Assembly (NCBI RefSeq): GCF_009496535.1
Contig: NZ_WIDL01000003.1
Span: 62,001-126,000, forward strand
Reading direction: 5' to 3'
Source: Stenotrophomonas sp. MYb238
GTDB lineage: Bacteria > Pseudomonadota > Gammaproteobacteria > Xanthomonadales > Xanthomonadaceae
Length of the DNA: 64,000 nt
The notes under the pieces were generated by a model that was not told the DNA's origin, searched no databases, and saw only the letters and a list, made by a program, of their open reading frames with translations. Below are positions 23,770-34,969 of the stretch, one piece after another; the stretch's first letter is position 1, and each line of letters begins with the position of its first letter. Made by a program: the position numbers and the translations under genes.

Positions 23770-24462
23770 ATGAAGGGTGTTTGCGGCCTGTTGCTGTGGC
23801 TGATGCCGATGCTGGCCCTTGCCGGGCAGGACGGAGCGTCGCCGGCCGATGCGCCGGTGGTGCGCTGCGAGGCGGACGGAAGCGCGCGCCAGCACTGCGC
23901 GATGGACGTGACGCGCGGCGTTCAGCTGGTACGCCAGCTTTCCACGCACAGCTGCATCCGCGAGACCAGCTGGGGCGTGGACGAGCGCGGCGTGTGGGTC
24001 AGCCGCGGTTGCCGCGCCGAATTCGCCGCCGAGGCGCCGGCCGCCGCGCAGCGCCGGGTCCGGCGCATGGTGCGGTGCGAATCCAAGGGCGGCCGCACCA
24101 TCACCTGTCCCGTGCTGCTGCGCGGCGCGCCGGTGCGGCTGATCCGCCAGCAGTCGCTGCTGCCGTGCCGGGAAGGGCGCACCTGGGGATACGGGCGCAA
24201 CGAGATCTGGGTGAGCCGCGGCTGCGAGGGGCAGTTCGAGGTTGCGGCCGAGGACGGCTCCGGGTTCGTGGACATCCCGCGCCAGGTCACCTGCGAATCG
24301 AAGAGCGAGATGCGCCGTGAATGCGGGGTGAGCGTCGAGCGCAGGGTCACCCTGGTCAAACAGCTGTCCAACGCCGCCTGCGAGGAGGGCCGCAGCTGGG
24401 GCTGGGACCGCGCCGGCATATGGGTGGACAAGGGCTGCCGCGGCGAGTTCTCCGCGGACTGA
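23770..24462 (+). CDS. DUF3011 repeat protein, secreted
   Basis: A 230-residue protein with a signal peptide (cleavage near residue 18-20, LALAGQ) and three copies of the DUF3011 unit of about 60 residues. Each unit has a first Cys (VRCEADG, VRCESKG, VTCESKS), a second Cys (HCAMDV, TCPVLL, ECGVSV), a third Cys (SCIRETSWG, PCREGRTWG, ACEEGRSWG) and a closing WVSRGC-type or WVDKGC block with GEF/AEF. This gives four cysteines per unit, likely two disulfides, hence a periplasmic or outer protein. Function of the family is unknown. It stands alone, 24 bases before mtnA. Confidence 0.85.
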   Translation: MKGVCGLLLWLMPMLALAGQDGASPADAPVVRCEADGSARQHCAMDVTRGVQLVRQLSTHSCIRETSWGVDERGVWVSRGCRAEFAAEAPAAAQRRVRRMVRCESKGGRTITCPVLLRGAPVRLIRQQSLLPCREGRTWGYGRNEIWVSRGCEGQFEVAAEDGSGFVDIPRQVTCESKSEMRRECGVSVERRVTLVKQLSNAACEEGRSWGWDRAGIWVDKGCRGEFSAD

Positions 24463-24486
24463 CGGCGGCACCGATACAATGGCGCG

Positions 24487-25551
24487 ATGAACGAAAACCA
24501 CGCCATCGATTACGCCCGCTACGACCACATCCGCCCGATCCGCTGGACCGGCCAGGCGCTGGAACTGCTGGACCAGCGCAAACTGCCGTTCGTGGTCGAG
24601 CACGTGCTGTGTGGCGACAGCGACGCGGTCGCCGGGGCCATCCACGCGCTCACCGTGCGCGGCGCGCCGGCGATCGGCATCGCCGCCGCCTGGGGCGTGG
24701 TGCTGGCTGCGCGCGAGGTCGACGCCGATGATGGCGCCGCCGCACTGCTGGAACTGGAACCGGCGATGGCGTGCCTGAATGCCGCGCGCCCGACCGCCGT
24801 GAACCTGGCCTGGGCGCTGGCGCGCATGCGCCGCGCGCTGGCCGCCGCCGGCAGCGACTGGAAGCAGGTGCTGGCGCTGGAAGCCCAGGCCATCGCCGAC
24901 GAAGATCTGGCCGCCAACCGCCACATGGGCGAACTGGGCGCCGGGCTGATCGCGCCGGGCAGCGGCGTGCTGACCCACTGCAACACCGGCTCGCTGGCCA
25001 CCGCCGGCTTCGGCACCGCGCTGGGCGTGATCCGCGCCGGCATGGCGCAGGGCCGCATCGGCCGCGTGTTCGCCGGCGAGACCCGGCCGTGGCTGCAGGG
25101 CGCGCGCCTGACCGTGTGGGAACTGCAGCAGGACGGGATCGACGCGACCCTGGTCGCCGACTCGGCCGCCTCGCACCTGATGAAAACCGGCGCGGTGCAG
25201 TGGGTGATCGTCGGCGCCGATCGCATCTGCGCCAATGGCGACACCGCCAACAAGATCGGCACCTACCAGCTGGCCATCGCCGCGCGCCACCACGGCGTGA
25301 AGTTCATGGTGGTGGCGCCGTCCTCGACCGTGGACATGGGCACCGCGCATGGCGATGAAATCGAGATCGAACAGCGCGACCCCGGCGAGCTGTTCGGCGT
25401 CGGCGGCGTGCGCACCGTGGCCGAGGGCATCGCCGCCTGGAATCCGGTGTTCGACGTGACCCCGGGCAGCCTGATCGACGCCATCGTGACCGAGAAGGGC
25501 GTGATCCTGAATCCGGACGTCGAGGCCATGCGGGCCGCTTTCGGCGGCTGA
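24487..25551 (+). CDS. mtnA: methylthioribose-1-phosphate isomerase
   Basis: Methionine salvage enzyme converting 5-methylthioribose-1-phosphate into the ribulose form. The 354 residues match the eIF2B-like family: [18 protein letters not shown] near residue 57, [19 protein letters not shown] with the catalytic Cys, [12 protein letters not shown], and [20 protein letters not shown] with the catalytic Asp. The other salvage genes are not in the window. The start lies 24 bases after the DUF3011 gene, but nothing links the two functionally. Confidence 0.95.
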   Translation: MNENHAIDYARYDHIRPIRWTGQALELLDQRKLPFVVEHVLCGDSDAVAGAIHALTVRGAPAIGIAAAWGVVLAAREVDADDGAAALLELEPAMACLNAARPTAVNLAWALARMRRALAAAGSDWKQVLALEAQAIADEDLAANRHMGELGAGLIAPGSGVLTHCNTGSLATAGFGTALGVIRAGMAQGRIGRVFAGETRPWLQGARLTVWELQQDGIDATLVADSAASHLMKTGAVQWVIVGADRICANGDTANKIGTYQLAIAARHHGVKFMVVAPSSTVDMGTAHGDEIEIEQRDPGELFGVGGVRTVAEGIAAWNPVFDVTPGSLIDAIVTEKGVILNPDVEAMRAAFGG

Positions 25552-25797
25552 ATCCGGCCGCCCGCCCGCCGTCCGCGCGAGTGCCGGCGGCGGTCATCCG
25601 GCACCGCTCCGCGCCAATGGGCGCAAGTGGCGGCAACGGGCGGCTAAGTCCCTGATTTGCTCCGCTAAAAGTGCTGCTGCCGGAGGCGGCAGACGGCGCC
25701 GTGTGGTAAACTCGGCCACTTGAATCGGGCTTGTGCCGGGACCGCCCAGAAGGGCCATCGGCGCCGCTCCGGACCGCTACCAGAATACGGAATCCGA

Positions 25798-28509
<2,712 letters not shown>

Positions 28510-28534
28510 TCGACCGCAGTCCGCGTGGAATCGG

Positions 28535-28562
28535 AAGCGCCGGCGCAAGCCGGCGCTTTTTT
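28535..28562 (+). terminator. Rho-independent terminator of gyrA
   Basis: AAGCGCCGGC and GCCGGCGCTT form a stem with a GCAA loop, followed directly by TTTT that runs into the 71-bp repeat. Confidence 0.92.
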
Positions 28563-28769
28563 GTTGCCGCCATCCCTGGCGGCAACCCTTCGGGCCATCG
28601 ACAAGCGATGTCAAAAACCGCTCCCGGCGGTTTTTTTTTTGCCATGCATGGAAGCAGCCCCTTGGCCATCGTTGTGCGATGCCGAACGGCGCCCGGTGGG
28701 TTTCTGTTGTCGCCAGCAGGAGTGACGATCCTCCGGCCATCGACGATGTGGCCGTCGTGTCCCGTGAGC
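28557..28769 (+). repeat. three degenerate 71-bp repeat units behind the gyrA terminator
   Basis: The motif GGCCATCG recurs at 28593, 28664 and 28735, exactly 71 bases apart, and each copy is preceded by a T-rich start (TTTTTTGTTGCCGCC, a T10 run, TTTCTGTTGTCGCC). Unit 1 is nearly the same as the element at 37161-37238 behind the tRNA-Glu terminator; units 2 and 3 are decayed. Unit 1 contains the palindrome GTTGCCGCC-GGCGGCAAC. Confidence 0.8.
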
Positions 28770-28841
28770 GGAAGGGGCCGCCGATACGGCGCTCTGCGAT
28801 GCGTGCCGGCGGCGATGGGAATGGGCGCCATCGCCGGGACG

Positions 28842-28870
28842 AAAAAAAACAGCAGGCAAGGCCTGCTGTT
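28842..28870 (-). terminator. Rho-independent terminator of tRNA-Arg
   Basis: On the minus strand AACAGCAGGC-CTT-GCCTGCTGTT is followed by T8, starting 8 bases after the tRNA 3' end. Confidence 0.93.
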
Positions 28871-28878
28871 CGGTGTAA

Positions 28879-28955
28879 TGGTGCGCCCGGAGAGATTCGA
28901 ACTCCCGACCGCCTGGTTCGTAGCCAGGTACTCTATCCAACTGAGCTACGGGCGC
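28879..28955 (-). tRNA. tRNA-Arg (anticodon ACG)
   Basis: A 77-base cloverleaf with CCA encoded: acceptor GCGCCCG pairs with CGGGCGC, D-arm AGCTCAGTTGGATAGAGT, anticodon loop GGCTACGAACC giving ACG, and T-arm GGGAGTTCGAATCTCTC. The A at position 34 is the substrate of TadA, whose gene is in this same window (61531-62043). It has its own promoter and terminator. Confidence 0.97.
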
Positions 28956-28970
28956 GTCGTCAGGAGCGGA

Positions 28971-28999
28971 ATTATGCTGATATGGCGCGCATGCGTCAA
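28971..28999 (-). promoter_or_regulatory. promoter of tRNA-Arg
   Basis: On the minus strand TTGACG (28999-28994) and CATAAT (28976-28971) are exactly 17 bases apart, about 16 bases before the mature tRNA. The TGA inside TTGACG is the stop codon of the upstream hydrolase gene. Confidence 0.88.
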
Positions 29000-29859
29000 C
29001 GCTTTTGTGAAAATTCCTGGGACGCCGGCGATGTCAGCGCATCGGCGACGATGGCAGGCGATTTCATCCAGCTGAAATGGTCGGCGCGCGTGCCCAGTTC
29101 GGCGGCGGTCAGGATCCGCAGCGTCGCCGGCGCGGCCGGAAGCTTGGACAGCAGGTGGCGCATGGAACCGGCGGGAGCGAGCCAGTCGGCGTCGAACAGC
29201 AGCGCCTCCACCGGCAACGTGAGCGCGCCCATCGCCGCCTCCAGGTCGACCGGCAGGCCGGCGGCGGCGTAACGGCCGCCGAGGCCGACCCGGGCCCAAT
29301 CGCGGATCAGGCCGCGCGCCTCGGTGCCGCCGAAGCCGAGCCTGCGGCCGGGCAGCGCGCCGCGCCGTTGCGCCAGCCACGGCAGGAAACGGTAGGCCAG
29401 CGGAAGCAGCCAGCGCCGCGGCGCGGGAAAGCCGTGCCACCACGGCGTGCCGCTGGCAACCAGCCAGAGTCCGGCGAAGGCATCTGGATGCAGTCCCGCA
29501 TGGCAGCAGGCCAGCTGCCCGCCCAGGCTGTGCCCGCCCAGCCGCAGCGGGATGCCGGGCGCCGCGGCGCGGGCGGCCGCTTCGGCGGCGGGGATGTCGT
29601 GCTGCAGCAGTTCGCGGTAGCCCCAGTCGTGGTTCCGGTCCGCGCGCAGGCTGCTGCTGCCGTTGCCGCGCCACTCGTGGACGAACACGGCGACGCCGCG
29701 CGCCGCCAGCGCCTCGGCCAGCGGCAGGTAATGGCGGGCGGCCACGCCCAGCGCGGGCAGCCATAGCACGGCCGCCACGGGCCGGGACGGCACCTGGGCG
29801 AGCAGTTCGAAGCGGTGTCCGTCCGCCGCGACGACGTCGAGCACACTGTGAGTGTTCAT
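28996..29859 (-). CDS. alpha/beta hydrolase
   Basis: A 287-residue alpha/beta-hydrolase fold protein. The region VLWLPALGVAARHYLPLAEAL is the oxyanion-hole strand, FVHEWRGNGSSS the second, and GGHSLGGQLACCHA (near residues 108-121) the nucleophile elbow with Ser. A C-terminal DHFSWMKSP supplies the likely catalytic His. Substrate unknown. Its ATG overlaps the thiD stop by four bases (ATGA), so it is the second gene of a thiD unit; a link with thiamine metabolism is not established. Its stop codon lies within the -35 box of tRNA-Arg. Confidence 0.87.
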   Translation of the reverse strand: MNTHSVLDVVAADGHRFELLAQVPSRPVAAVLWLPALGVAARHYLPLAEALAARGVAVFVHEWRGNGSSSLRADRNHDWGYRELLQHDIPAAEAAARAAAPGIPLRLGGHSLGGQLACCHAGLHPDAFAGLWLVASGTPWWHGFPAPRRWLLPLAYRFLPWLAQRRGALPGRRLGFGGTEARGLIRDWARVGLGGRYAAAGLPVDLEAAMGALTLPVEALLFDADWLAPAGSMRHLLSKLPAAPATLRILTAAELGTRADHFSWMKSPAIVADALTSPASQEFSQKR

Positions 29860-30665
29860 GCCGGGCCGGCTGCGCCGAAGTGATCCAGCACCATGACCTC
29901 GCTGCGCCCCGGCTGGTAGCCGCCGCGCAGCCCGCGCGCGACGTAGTCGATGGCCGCCTCGCAGGCGTTGGGCAGGGACAGGCCGCGGCACAGCTGCGCG
30001 GCGATGGCCGAGGCCAGCGTGCAGCCGGTGCCGTGCGCATCGACGGGCAGGCGCGCATGGCTGAATTCCTCGCTGGCGACGCCGTCGTAATAGCGGTCGA
30101 TCACGCGTGGGCCTTCGGCCAGGTGGCCGCCCTTGAGCAGCACCGCGCCGGTGCCCAGCCCGAGCAGCGCGGCGGCGGCATCTTCGGCATCGGCGGCGCT
30201 GGCGATGCGGCGTTCCAGCAGCAGTTCTGCTTCGGGCGTGTTCGGGGTCAGCAGCGTGGCCAACGGCAGCAGGCGCGTGCGCAGGGCATGCAGCGCGCTG
30301 TTCTCCAGCAGCCGCGCGCCGCTGGTGGCGACCATCACCGGGTCGAGCACCACCTGCGGCGGGCGGTGTTTCTCCAGGACATCGGCGACCAGATGGATTA
30401 CCTCGGCGTTGGCGAGCATGCCGAGCTTGACCGCGTGGATGTCGAAGTCGTCGAAGCAGGCATCGAGCTGGGCCTGCAGGAATTCCAGTGGCGGCACGTG
30501 CACCGCGGTGACGCCGCGCGTGTTCTGCGCGGTCAGCGCGGCGATGGCCGACAGGCCGTGCACGCGGTGGGCGGCGAAGGCCTTGAGGTCGGCCTGGATG
30601 CCGGCGCCGCCCCCGGAATCGGAGCCGGCGATGGTGAGGGCGGAAACGGGCGTGGAAGGCGTCAT
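29856..30665 (-). CDS. thiD: hydroxymethylpyrimidine (phosphate) kinase
   Basis: Phosphorylates HMP and HMP-phosphate in thiamine synthesis. The 269 residues are typical: [22 protein letters not shown] at the start, a central [16 protein letters not shown], and the ATP/anion-hole region [17 protein letters not shown] near residues 210-226. I found no TPP riboswitch-like sequence upstream, only 35 bases separate it from the membrane gene before it. The downstream alpha/beta hydrolase is translationally coupled. Confidence 0.94.
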   Translation of the reverse strand: MTPSTPVSALTIAGSDSGGGAGIQADLKAFAAHRVHGLSAIAALTAQNTRGVTAVHVPPLEFLQAQLDACFDDFDIHAVKLGMLANAEVIHLVADVLEKHRPPQVVLDPVMVATSGARLLENSALHALRTRLLPLATLLTPNTPEAELLLERRIASAADAEDAAAALLGLGTGAVLLKGGHLAEGPRVIDRYYDGVASEEFSHARLPVDAHGTGCTLASAIAAQLCRGLSLPNACEAAIDYVARGLRGGYQPGRSEVMVLDHFGAAGPA

Positions 30666-30700
30666 GGCGGGATTGTGCAATGTTTCGCCGCTGCCTGCGG

Positions 30701-31372
30701 TCAGTCGCGCGGCGCGCGCTGGGCCAGCCGGTAGGCGATGTAGGTGGCGCCGGTGCAGCCGGTGAGCAGGGCCGGGGCCAGCAGCGCGTCGTAGCCGAAG
30801 TGCAGGAACAGCCAGGCGCCGATGACGCCGCCGGCAAGGAAGCCGCTGATGATCAGGCCGCTGAGCGTCAGCCGCCGCACCTGCAGCGGCAGCCCGCGCA
30901 GCAGGTGGCCCAGGCCGATGCCCAGGTCGGTGAACATGCCGCTGAGGTGGGTGGTGCGCACCACCGCGCCGCTGAAGGTGGTGACCATGGCGTTCTGCAG
31001 GCCGCAGGCCATCGCCGCGGCCAGCGCGCCCCAGATCTGCTGCTGCTTGAACAGCGGGATCGCCACCAGCAGCAACAGCGATTCCAGGGTCAGCACCACG
31101 CCGTAGCGCCGGCCCAGGCGCAGCGCGCCGTCCTGCACGATCAGGCCGCTGAGCATCGCGCCCAGCGAGAAGGCGATCAGCATGCCCCACAGGTGGGCGA
31201 CGTTGCGCCAGTCGCCCTGCGCCAGCGCCATGCCGAGCTGGCTGGTGGTGCCGGTGAGGTGGCTGACGGCCTGGTGCTCGAAGCCGAGGAAGCCGACCAC
31301 GTTGACCATGCCCGCCACGCAGGACAGCGCGATCGCACCGATCCACACCCAACGCGGAAGCTGTATGCCCAT
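30701..31372 (-). CDS. DUF1275 / YoaK family membrane protein
   Basis: A 223-residue inner membrane protein with about six hydrophobic helices. The pattern [27 protein letters not shown] at residues 21-47 and [30 protein letters not shown] in the middle are the conserved parts of DUF1275. The family is of unknown function and is possibly a transporter. It lies between a lipoprotein gene (12-base gap) and thiD in the same direction. Confidence 0.88.
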   Translation of the reverse strand: MGIQLPRWVWIGAIALSCVAGMVNVVGFLGFEHQAVSHLTGTTSQLGMALAQGDWRNVAHLWGMLIAFSLGAMLSGLIVQDGALRLGRRYGVVLTLESLLLLVAIPLFKQQQIWGALAAAMACGLQNAMVTTFSGAVVRTTHLSGMFTDLGIGLGHLLRGLPLQVRRLTLSGLIISGFLAGGVIGAWLFLHFGYDALLAPALLTGCTGATYIAYRLAQRAPRD

Positions 31373-31384
31373 GCCGCCGGCGGC

Positions 31385-31879
31385 TCAGAACTCGCCGTTG
31401 GTCGCGATGTCGGAGAACGTGCCTGCCTGCGGGTCGTATACCGCGCCCCAGAAGGCGGCGCCGCCGTCGCAGACCCGCACCGCCTCGCGCGCGGGGTTGA
31501 TCTTCTCGTGGTCGGGCAGGGTGAAGGCGTTGATGTAGATCAGCTGACGGCCCTGCGCGATGAAGCCCACGTATTGGCGTCCGGACCGCGCCGGTTCGGC
31601 GATGGCCGGTTGCAACTGCTGCAGCCGGCTTTCCAGCGCGTCGATCTGCGCGCGGCTGGGCGCCCAGTAGCCGCTGACGCCATCGGCATGCCTTGCAGGG
31701 CTGTCGCGCGAGCAGGTGTCCAGCACCTGCGCGGCGACGGCGGGACGGGTGACCACCCACGACTGTCCGGCCTTGAGCGCCGTGGGCACGCTTGCGCCGG
31801 GCTTGACGTTGGCCGGCGTGCAGGCAGCCAGCGCGAGCAGGCAGGTGGCGAGCAGGGGCAGCGGATGGACGGCTTTCAC
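31385..31879 (-). CDS. hypothetical lipoprotein
   Basis: A 164-residue protein with a clear lipobox LLALAAC (Cys20), so it is probably lipid-anchored and then exported to the outer membrane (Thr at +2, not Asp). The mature part has a tryptophan-containing YVGFIAQGRQLIYINAF core and ends with CDGGAAFWGAVYDPQAGTFSDIATNGEF. I do not recognise the family. It is followed after 12 bases by the DUF1275 gene. Confidence 0.7.
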   Translation of the reverse strand: MKAVHPLPLLATCLLALAACTPANVKPGASVPTALKAGQSWVVTRPAVAAQVLDTCSRDSPARHADGVSGYWAPSRAQIDALESRLQQLQPAIAEPARSGRQYVGFIAQGRQLIYINAFTLPDHEKINPAREAVRVCDGGAAFWGAVYDPQAGTFSDIATNGEF

Positions 31880-31906
31880 GGGAAACTCCGGTGGGGCGGG
31901 GAAACG

Positions 31907-32136
31907 TCAGGCGATGGTGGCGGGGGCGCAGGTTTCAAGATAACCGCAGCGCGGGCAGCGGTAACCGCGGGTTTCCAGTTTTTCCGGCGGTGACTTGAGC
32001 CCCATCCAGAACGACTTCTGCGGCTGACCCCGGGCCCATGCGGTGATCGAGTGCTGGTTGCCATGGCCTTTCCCAGGACGTAGCCCGGTTGCATCGGCGT
32101 GAGGCATTTGCAGTATTCGATCCTGTTGCCGGTCAT
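31907..32136 (-). pseudogene. frameshifted small zinc-ribbon protein (DUF6487-like)
   Basis: Two partial frames look like one broken gene. From the ATG at 32136, one frame reads MTGNRIEYCKCLTPMQPGYVLGK, which resembles the start of short zinc-ribbon proteins; the downstream frame continues GKGHGNQHSITAWARGQPQ and KSFWMGLKSPP and ends in GYRCPRCGYLE and a stop at 31907. A single missing base near 32072-32077 (TCCCA run on the plus strand) would join them into about 75 residues. Only CxC instead of CxxC is left in the first metal site, which hints at real decay rather than only a sequencing error. Confidence 0.55.
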
Positions 32137-32207
32137 TGGCCCGGGGCGGCGAGTGGAAGGAAGACAGAGCATAGCCGGCCGCATGCATGGCATGCGGCCG
32201 GCGCCGG

Positions 32208-33608
32208 TCACAGCACTTCCGAGGCGTAGTCGGCCAGCCGCGAGCGCTCGCCGCGGCGCAGGGTGATGTGCGCGCTGTGCGGCCAGTTCTTGAAGCGGTC
32301 CACCGCGTAGGTCAGGCCCGAGGTCGTCTCGGTCAGGTAGGGCGTGTCGATCTGCTCGACGTTGCCCAGGCAGACGATCTTGGTGCCCGGGCCGGCGCGG
32401 GTGATCAGGGTCTTCATCTGCTTCGGGGTGAGGTTCTGTGCCTCGTCCAGGATCAGGTAGCGCGACAGGAAGGTACGCCCGCGCATGAAGTTCAGCGAGC
32501 GGATCTTGATGCGCGAGGCGAGCAGGTCGTTGGTGGCCGCACGGCCCCAGGCGCCGCCTTCCTGGTTGTGGGTGAGCACTTCCAGGTTGTCGGTGAGCGC
32601 GCCCATCCACGGCGTCATCTTCTCTTCCTCGGTGCCGGGCAGGAAGCCGATGTCCTCGCCGACGCTGACCGTGGCGCGGGTCATGATGATCTCGCGATAG
32701 CGCTGGGTGTCCATGGTCTGCGCCAGGCCGGCGGCCAGCGCCAGCAGGGTCTTGCCGGTGCCGGCGGTGCCGAGCAGGGTGACGAAGTCGATCTCCGGGT
32801 CCATCAGCGCGTTGAGCGCGAAGTTCTGCTCGCGGTTGCGCGCGGTGATGCCCCATACCGAATGCGCGCCGTGGCGGAAATCGTCGACCAGGGTCAGGGT
32901 GACGCGGCCGTCGGCCTCCACCTTGGCGACCTTCAGCTCGACCTCGTCCTCGCCCGGCAGGTAGACGTACTGGTTCGGGAACCACTGCTCGTCGTCGGTG
33001 GCGCGCACCTCGTAGCTGGTGCGGCCCTTGTCGCTCCAGCTGCGCAGGTCGCCGGAATGCTTCTTCCAGAAATCCTCTGGCAGCGGCGTGGCGCCGGTGT
33101 ACAGCAGGCTGAAGTCGTCCAGCGCGCGGTCGTTCTCGTAGTCCTCCGAGTCGATGCCGGCGATGGCCGCCTTGATGCGCAGGTTGATGTCCTTGGAGAC
33201 GAACACCACCGGCACCTCCGGCGTCTGCTCCTTCAGCGCCAGGATGGCGCCGAGGATGGCGTTGTCCGGGATCACCGCGCCGAAGCTCTTGCCGGCCTCG
33301 AAGTGGCTGGTCTGGAAATACAGGTGGCCGGCGCTGCGCGCGCCGCGCAGCTGCAGCCCCTGCGGCAGCACCAGCGGCACGCCGTTGGCGATGCCGCCGA
33401 TGCCGGAGGATTCGATCAGCTCGTTGAGGAACCGGCTGACCTGGCGCGCGTTGCGGCTGGCCTCGGAAGTTCCCTTCTTGCCGTTGTCCAGCTCCTCGAT
33501 CACCTGCATCGGCAGGTAGACGTCGTGTTCCTCGAATTTGAACAGCGCGGTCGGATCGTGCATCAGCACGTTGGTATCCAGCACGTAGATGCGCTTGCCT
33601 CGGGTCAT
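32208..33608 (-). CDS. PhoH family protein with N-terminal PIN domain
   Basis: A 466-residue fusion: a PIN-type nuclease domain at residues 1-150 (YVLDTNVLMHDPTALFKF with the first Asp) and a PhoH ATPase domain with Walker A LLGTAGTGKTLLALAAG in the second half, and RYLILDEAQNLTPKQMKTLITRAG as Walker B. This is the PhoH2/YlaK type, implicated in RNA unwinding and cleavage. It is not linked with a phosphate-starvation gene here. The stop at 32208 is 71 bases from the zinc-ribbon remnant. Upstream is bcp (81-base gap). Confidence 0.92.
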   Translation of the reverse strand: MTRGKRIYVLDTNVLMHDPTALFKFEEHDVYLPMQVIEELDNGKKGTSEASRNARQVSRFLNELIESSGIGGIANGVPLVLPQGLQLRGARSAGHLYFQTSHFEAGKSFGAVIPDNAILGAILALKEQTPEVPVVFVSKDINLRIKAAIAGIDSEDYENDRALDDFSLLYTGATPLPEDFWKKHSGDLRSWSDKGRTSYEVRATDDEQWFPNQYVYLPGEDEVELKVAKVEADGRVTLTLVDDFRHGAHSVWGITARNREQNFALNALMDPEIDFVTLLGTAGTGKTLLALAAGLAQTMDTQRYREIIMTRATVSVGEDIGFLPGTEEEKMTPWMGALTDNLEVLTHNQEGGAWGRAATNDLLASRIKIRSLNFMRGRTFLSRYLILDEAQNLTPKQMKTLITRAGPGTKIVCLGNVEQIDTPYLTETTSGLTYAVDRFKNWPHSAHITLRRGERSRLADYASEVL

Positions 33609-33689
33609 CGTCGATTCCTGGTTACGGGCAGGGAAAAGCCGCCACGACCTGCGGGGCAGGGGCGCGGCGGGCAGAGTGGGCGAGGGGAC

Positions 33690-34169
33690 TCACTTGGACT
33701 GGGCGGCCTTCAGGGCGTCGAGCACGGCATCGGCATGGCCGGCGACCTTGACCTTGCGCCATTCCTGCACCAGCGTGCCGTCGGGCGAGACCAGGAAGGT
33801 GCTGCGCTCGATCCCGCGCACCTGCTTGCCGTACATGTTCTTCATTTTGATCACGTCGAAGGCGCTGCACAGCGCTTCGTCGGCATCGCTGACGAGCGGG
33901 AACCTGAAACCCTGCTTGGCGCAGAAGTTGTCGTGCGACTTCACCGAGTCGCGCGAGACGCCCATCACCACCGCGCCGGCGCGCTTGAACTCCGGCAGCA
34001 GGGCGTTGAAGTCGATGCCCTCGGTGGTGCAGCCGGGCGTGCTGTCCTTCGGGTAGAAGTAGAGCACCAGCCAGTGGCCGGCCTGCGCGGCGAGGGTGGT
34101 GGTGTCGCCGCCGGACAGCGCCAGCGGCAGGTCGAGGGTGGTGCGGTCCAGGGTATCGCCGATGTTCAT
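33690..34169 (-). CDS. bcp: thioredoxin-dependent peroxiredoxin, Bcp/PrxQ type
   Basis: Peroxide-reducing enzyme of 159 residues. The peroxidatic Cys47 is in YPKDSTPGCTTE and the expected VMGVSRDSVKSH follows. The second cysteine usual in Bcp (five residues after the first) is replaced, since the sequence reads GCTTEGID; other cysteines are at 83 (NFCAKQGF) and 101. The enzyme may thus be a 1-Cys type or use Cys83 as resolving residue. Divergent partner and operon context: gcvR upstream in the same direction, 78-base gap. Confidence 0.93.
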   Translation of the reverse strand: MNIGDTLDRTTLDLPLALSGGDTTTLAAQAGHWLVLYFYPKDSTPGCTTEGIDFNALLPEFKRAGAVVMGVSRDSVKSHDNFCAKQGFRFPLVSDADEALCSAFDVIKMKNMYGKQVRGIERSTFLVSPDGTLVQEWRKVKVAGHADAVLDALKAAQSK

Positions 34170-34247
34170 CAGATCCTTTCCGGAGCCTGGGGTACTTCCA
34201 TTGCAGCTACATGAAACGCCGCACGCCCGTGACGGGCGCGCGAATGT

Positions 34248-34808
34248 TCAGAACTTCATCGGGTCCATGATCGCGTCCAGGTTGAGGTGGTCGCAGAACT
34301 CGAGGAAATCGTCGCGCAGGGCGGCGATGTGCATGTTGGCAGGCACGCCGATGGTGATCTGCGCCGAGAACATCTCCGCGCCGGTCTGCATGGCCTGGTA
34401 GCGGGTGCTCTGCAGGTTCTCGATGGTGATGCCCTGGCGGTCGAAGAAATCGGCCAGCTGGAACAGGATGCCGGGCTTGTCCGCGGCGATCACCTCGACG
34501 ATGTAGGGCAGCAGGTTGGACTGCGCCTGCTTGGCGGCGGTGCGGTACCAGACCAGCTTCAGCCCTTCCTCGCGCTCCAGCCGGGTCAGCATCGCCTCAA
34601 GCTTGGCCACCGAATCCCACGAGCCGGTGGCCAGCGTGGTGACCGAGACGTCGCGGCCCACCGTGGACAGCCGCGCATCGACCAGGTTGCAGCCGCTGTC
34701 GGCGATGCGGCGGGTGACGGACAGCAGGGGGGACTCCGGATGCGTCGTGTAGGCGTTGATCAGGAGGTGGTTTTCGGTCGGCTGCGGCCGCGGGGTGCTG
34801 TTGGTCAA
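34248..34808 (-). CDS. gcvR: glycine cleavage system transcriptional repressor GcvR-like
   Basis: About 186 residues with two ACT domains: HLLINAYTTHPESPLLSVTRRIADSGCNLVDARLS (residues about 12-46) and PYIVEVIAADKPGILFQLADFFDRQGITIENLQS in the second half. In E. coli GcvR binds GcvA and responds to glycine. No DNA-binding domain is visible, as expected. A TTG at 34808 is the probable start because the conserved part begins shortly after; an ATG 111 bases upstream leads through low-complexity sequence. Divergent from dapA (161-base gap). Confidence 0.85.
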   Translation of the reverse strand: MTNSTPRPQPTENHLLINAYTTHPESPLLSVTRRIADSGCNLVDARLSTVGRDVSVTTLATGSWDSVAKLEAMLTRLEREEGLKLVWYRTAAKQAQSNLLPYIVEVIAADKPGILFQLADFFDRQGITIENLQSTRYQAMQTGAEMFSAQITIGVPANMHIAALRDDFLEFCDHLNLDAIMDPMKF

Positions 34809-34969
34809 GGTGGTTCCGGGATGCTCTGTGAGTCTGAACGGCGCCGGCGCGGGCACGTTCACTGGCACCCAGCATACTTGCCCGTGCTTTCGACCGGCAA
34901 GTAACATGCCCCCGGTCACGAACCCGCGTTCCGGCGGGATTCCCAGCCCCCACGAAGAACGGCGCTCCC

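Noticed and set aside
30666-30700. Possible TPP riboswitch before thiD
   Set aside because: Only 35 bases separate it from the preceding gene and no THI-box-like sequence is present.
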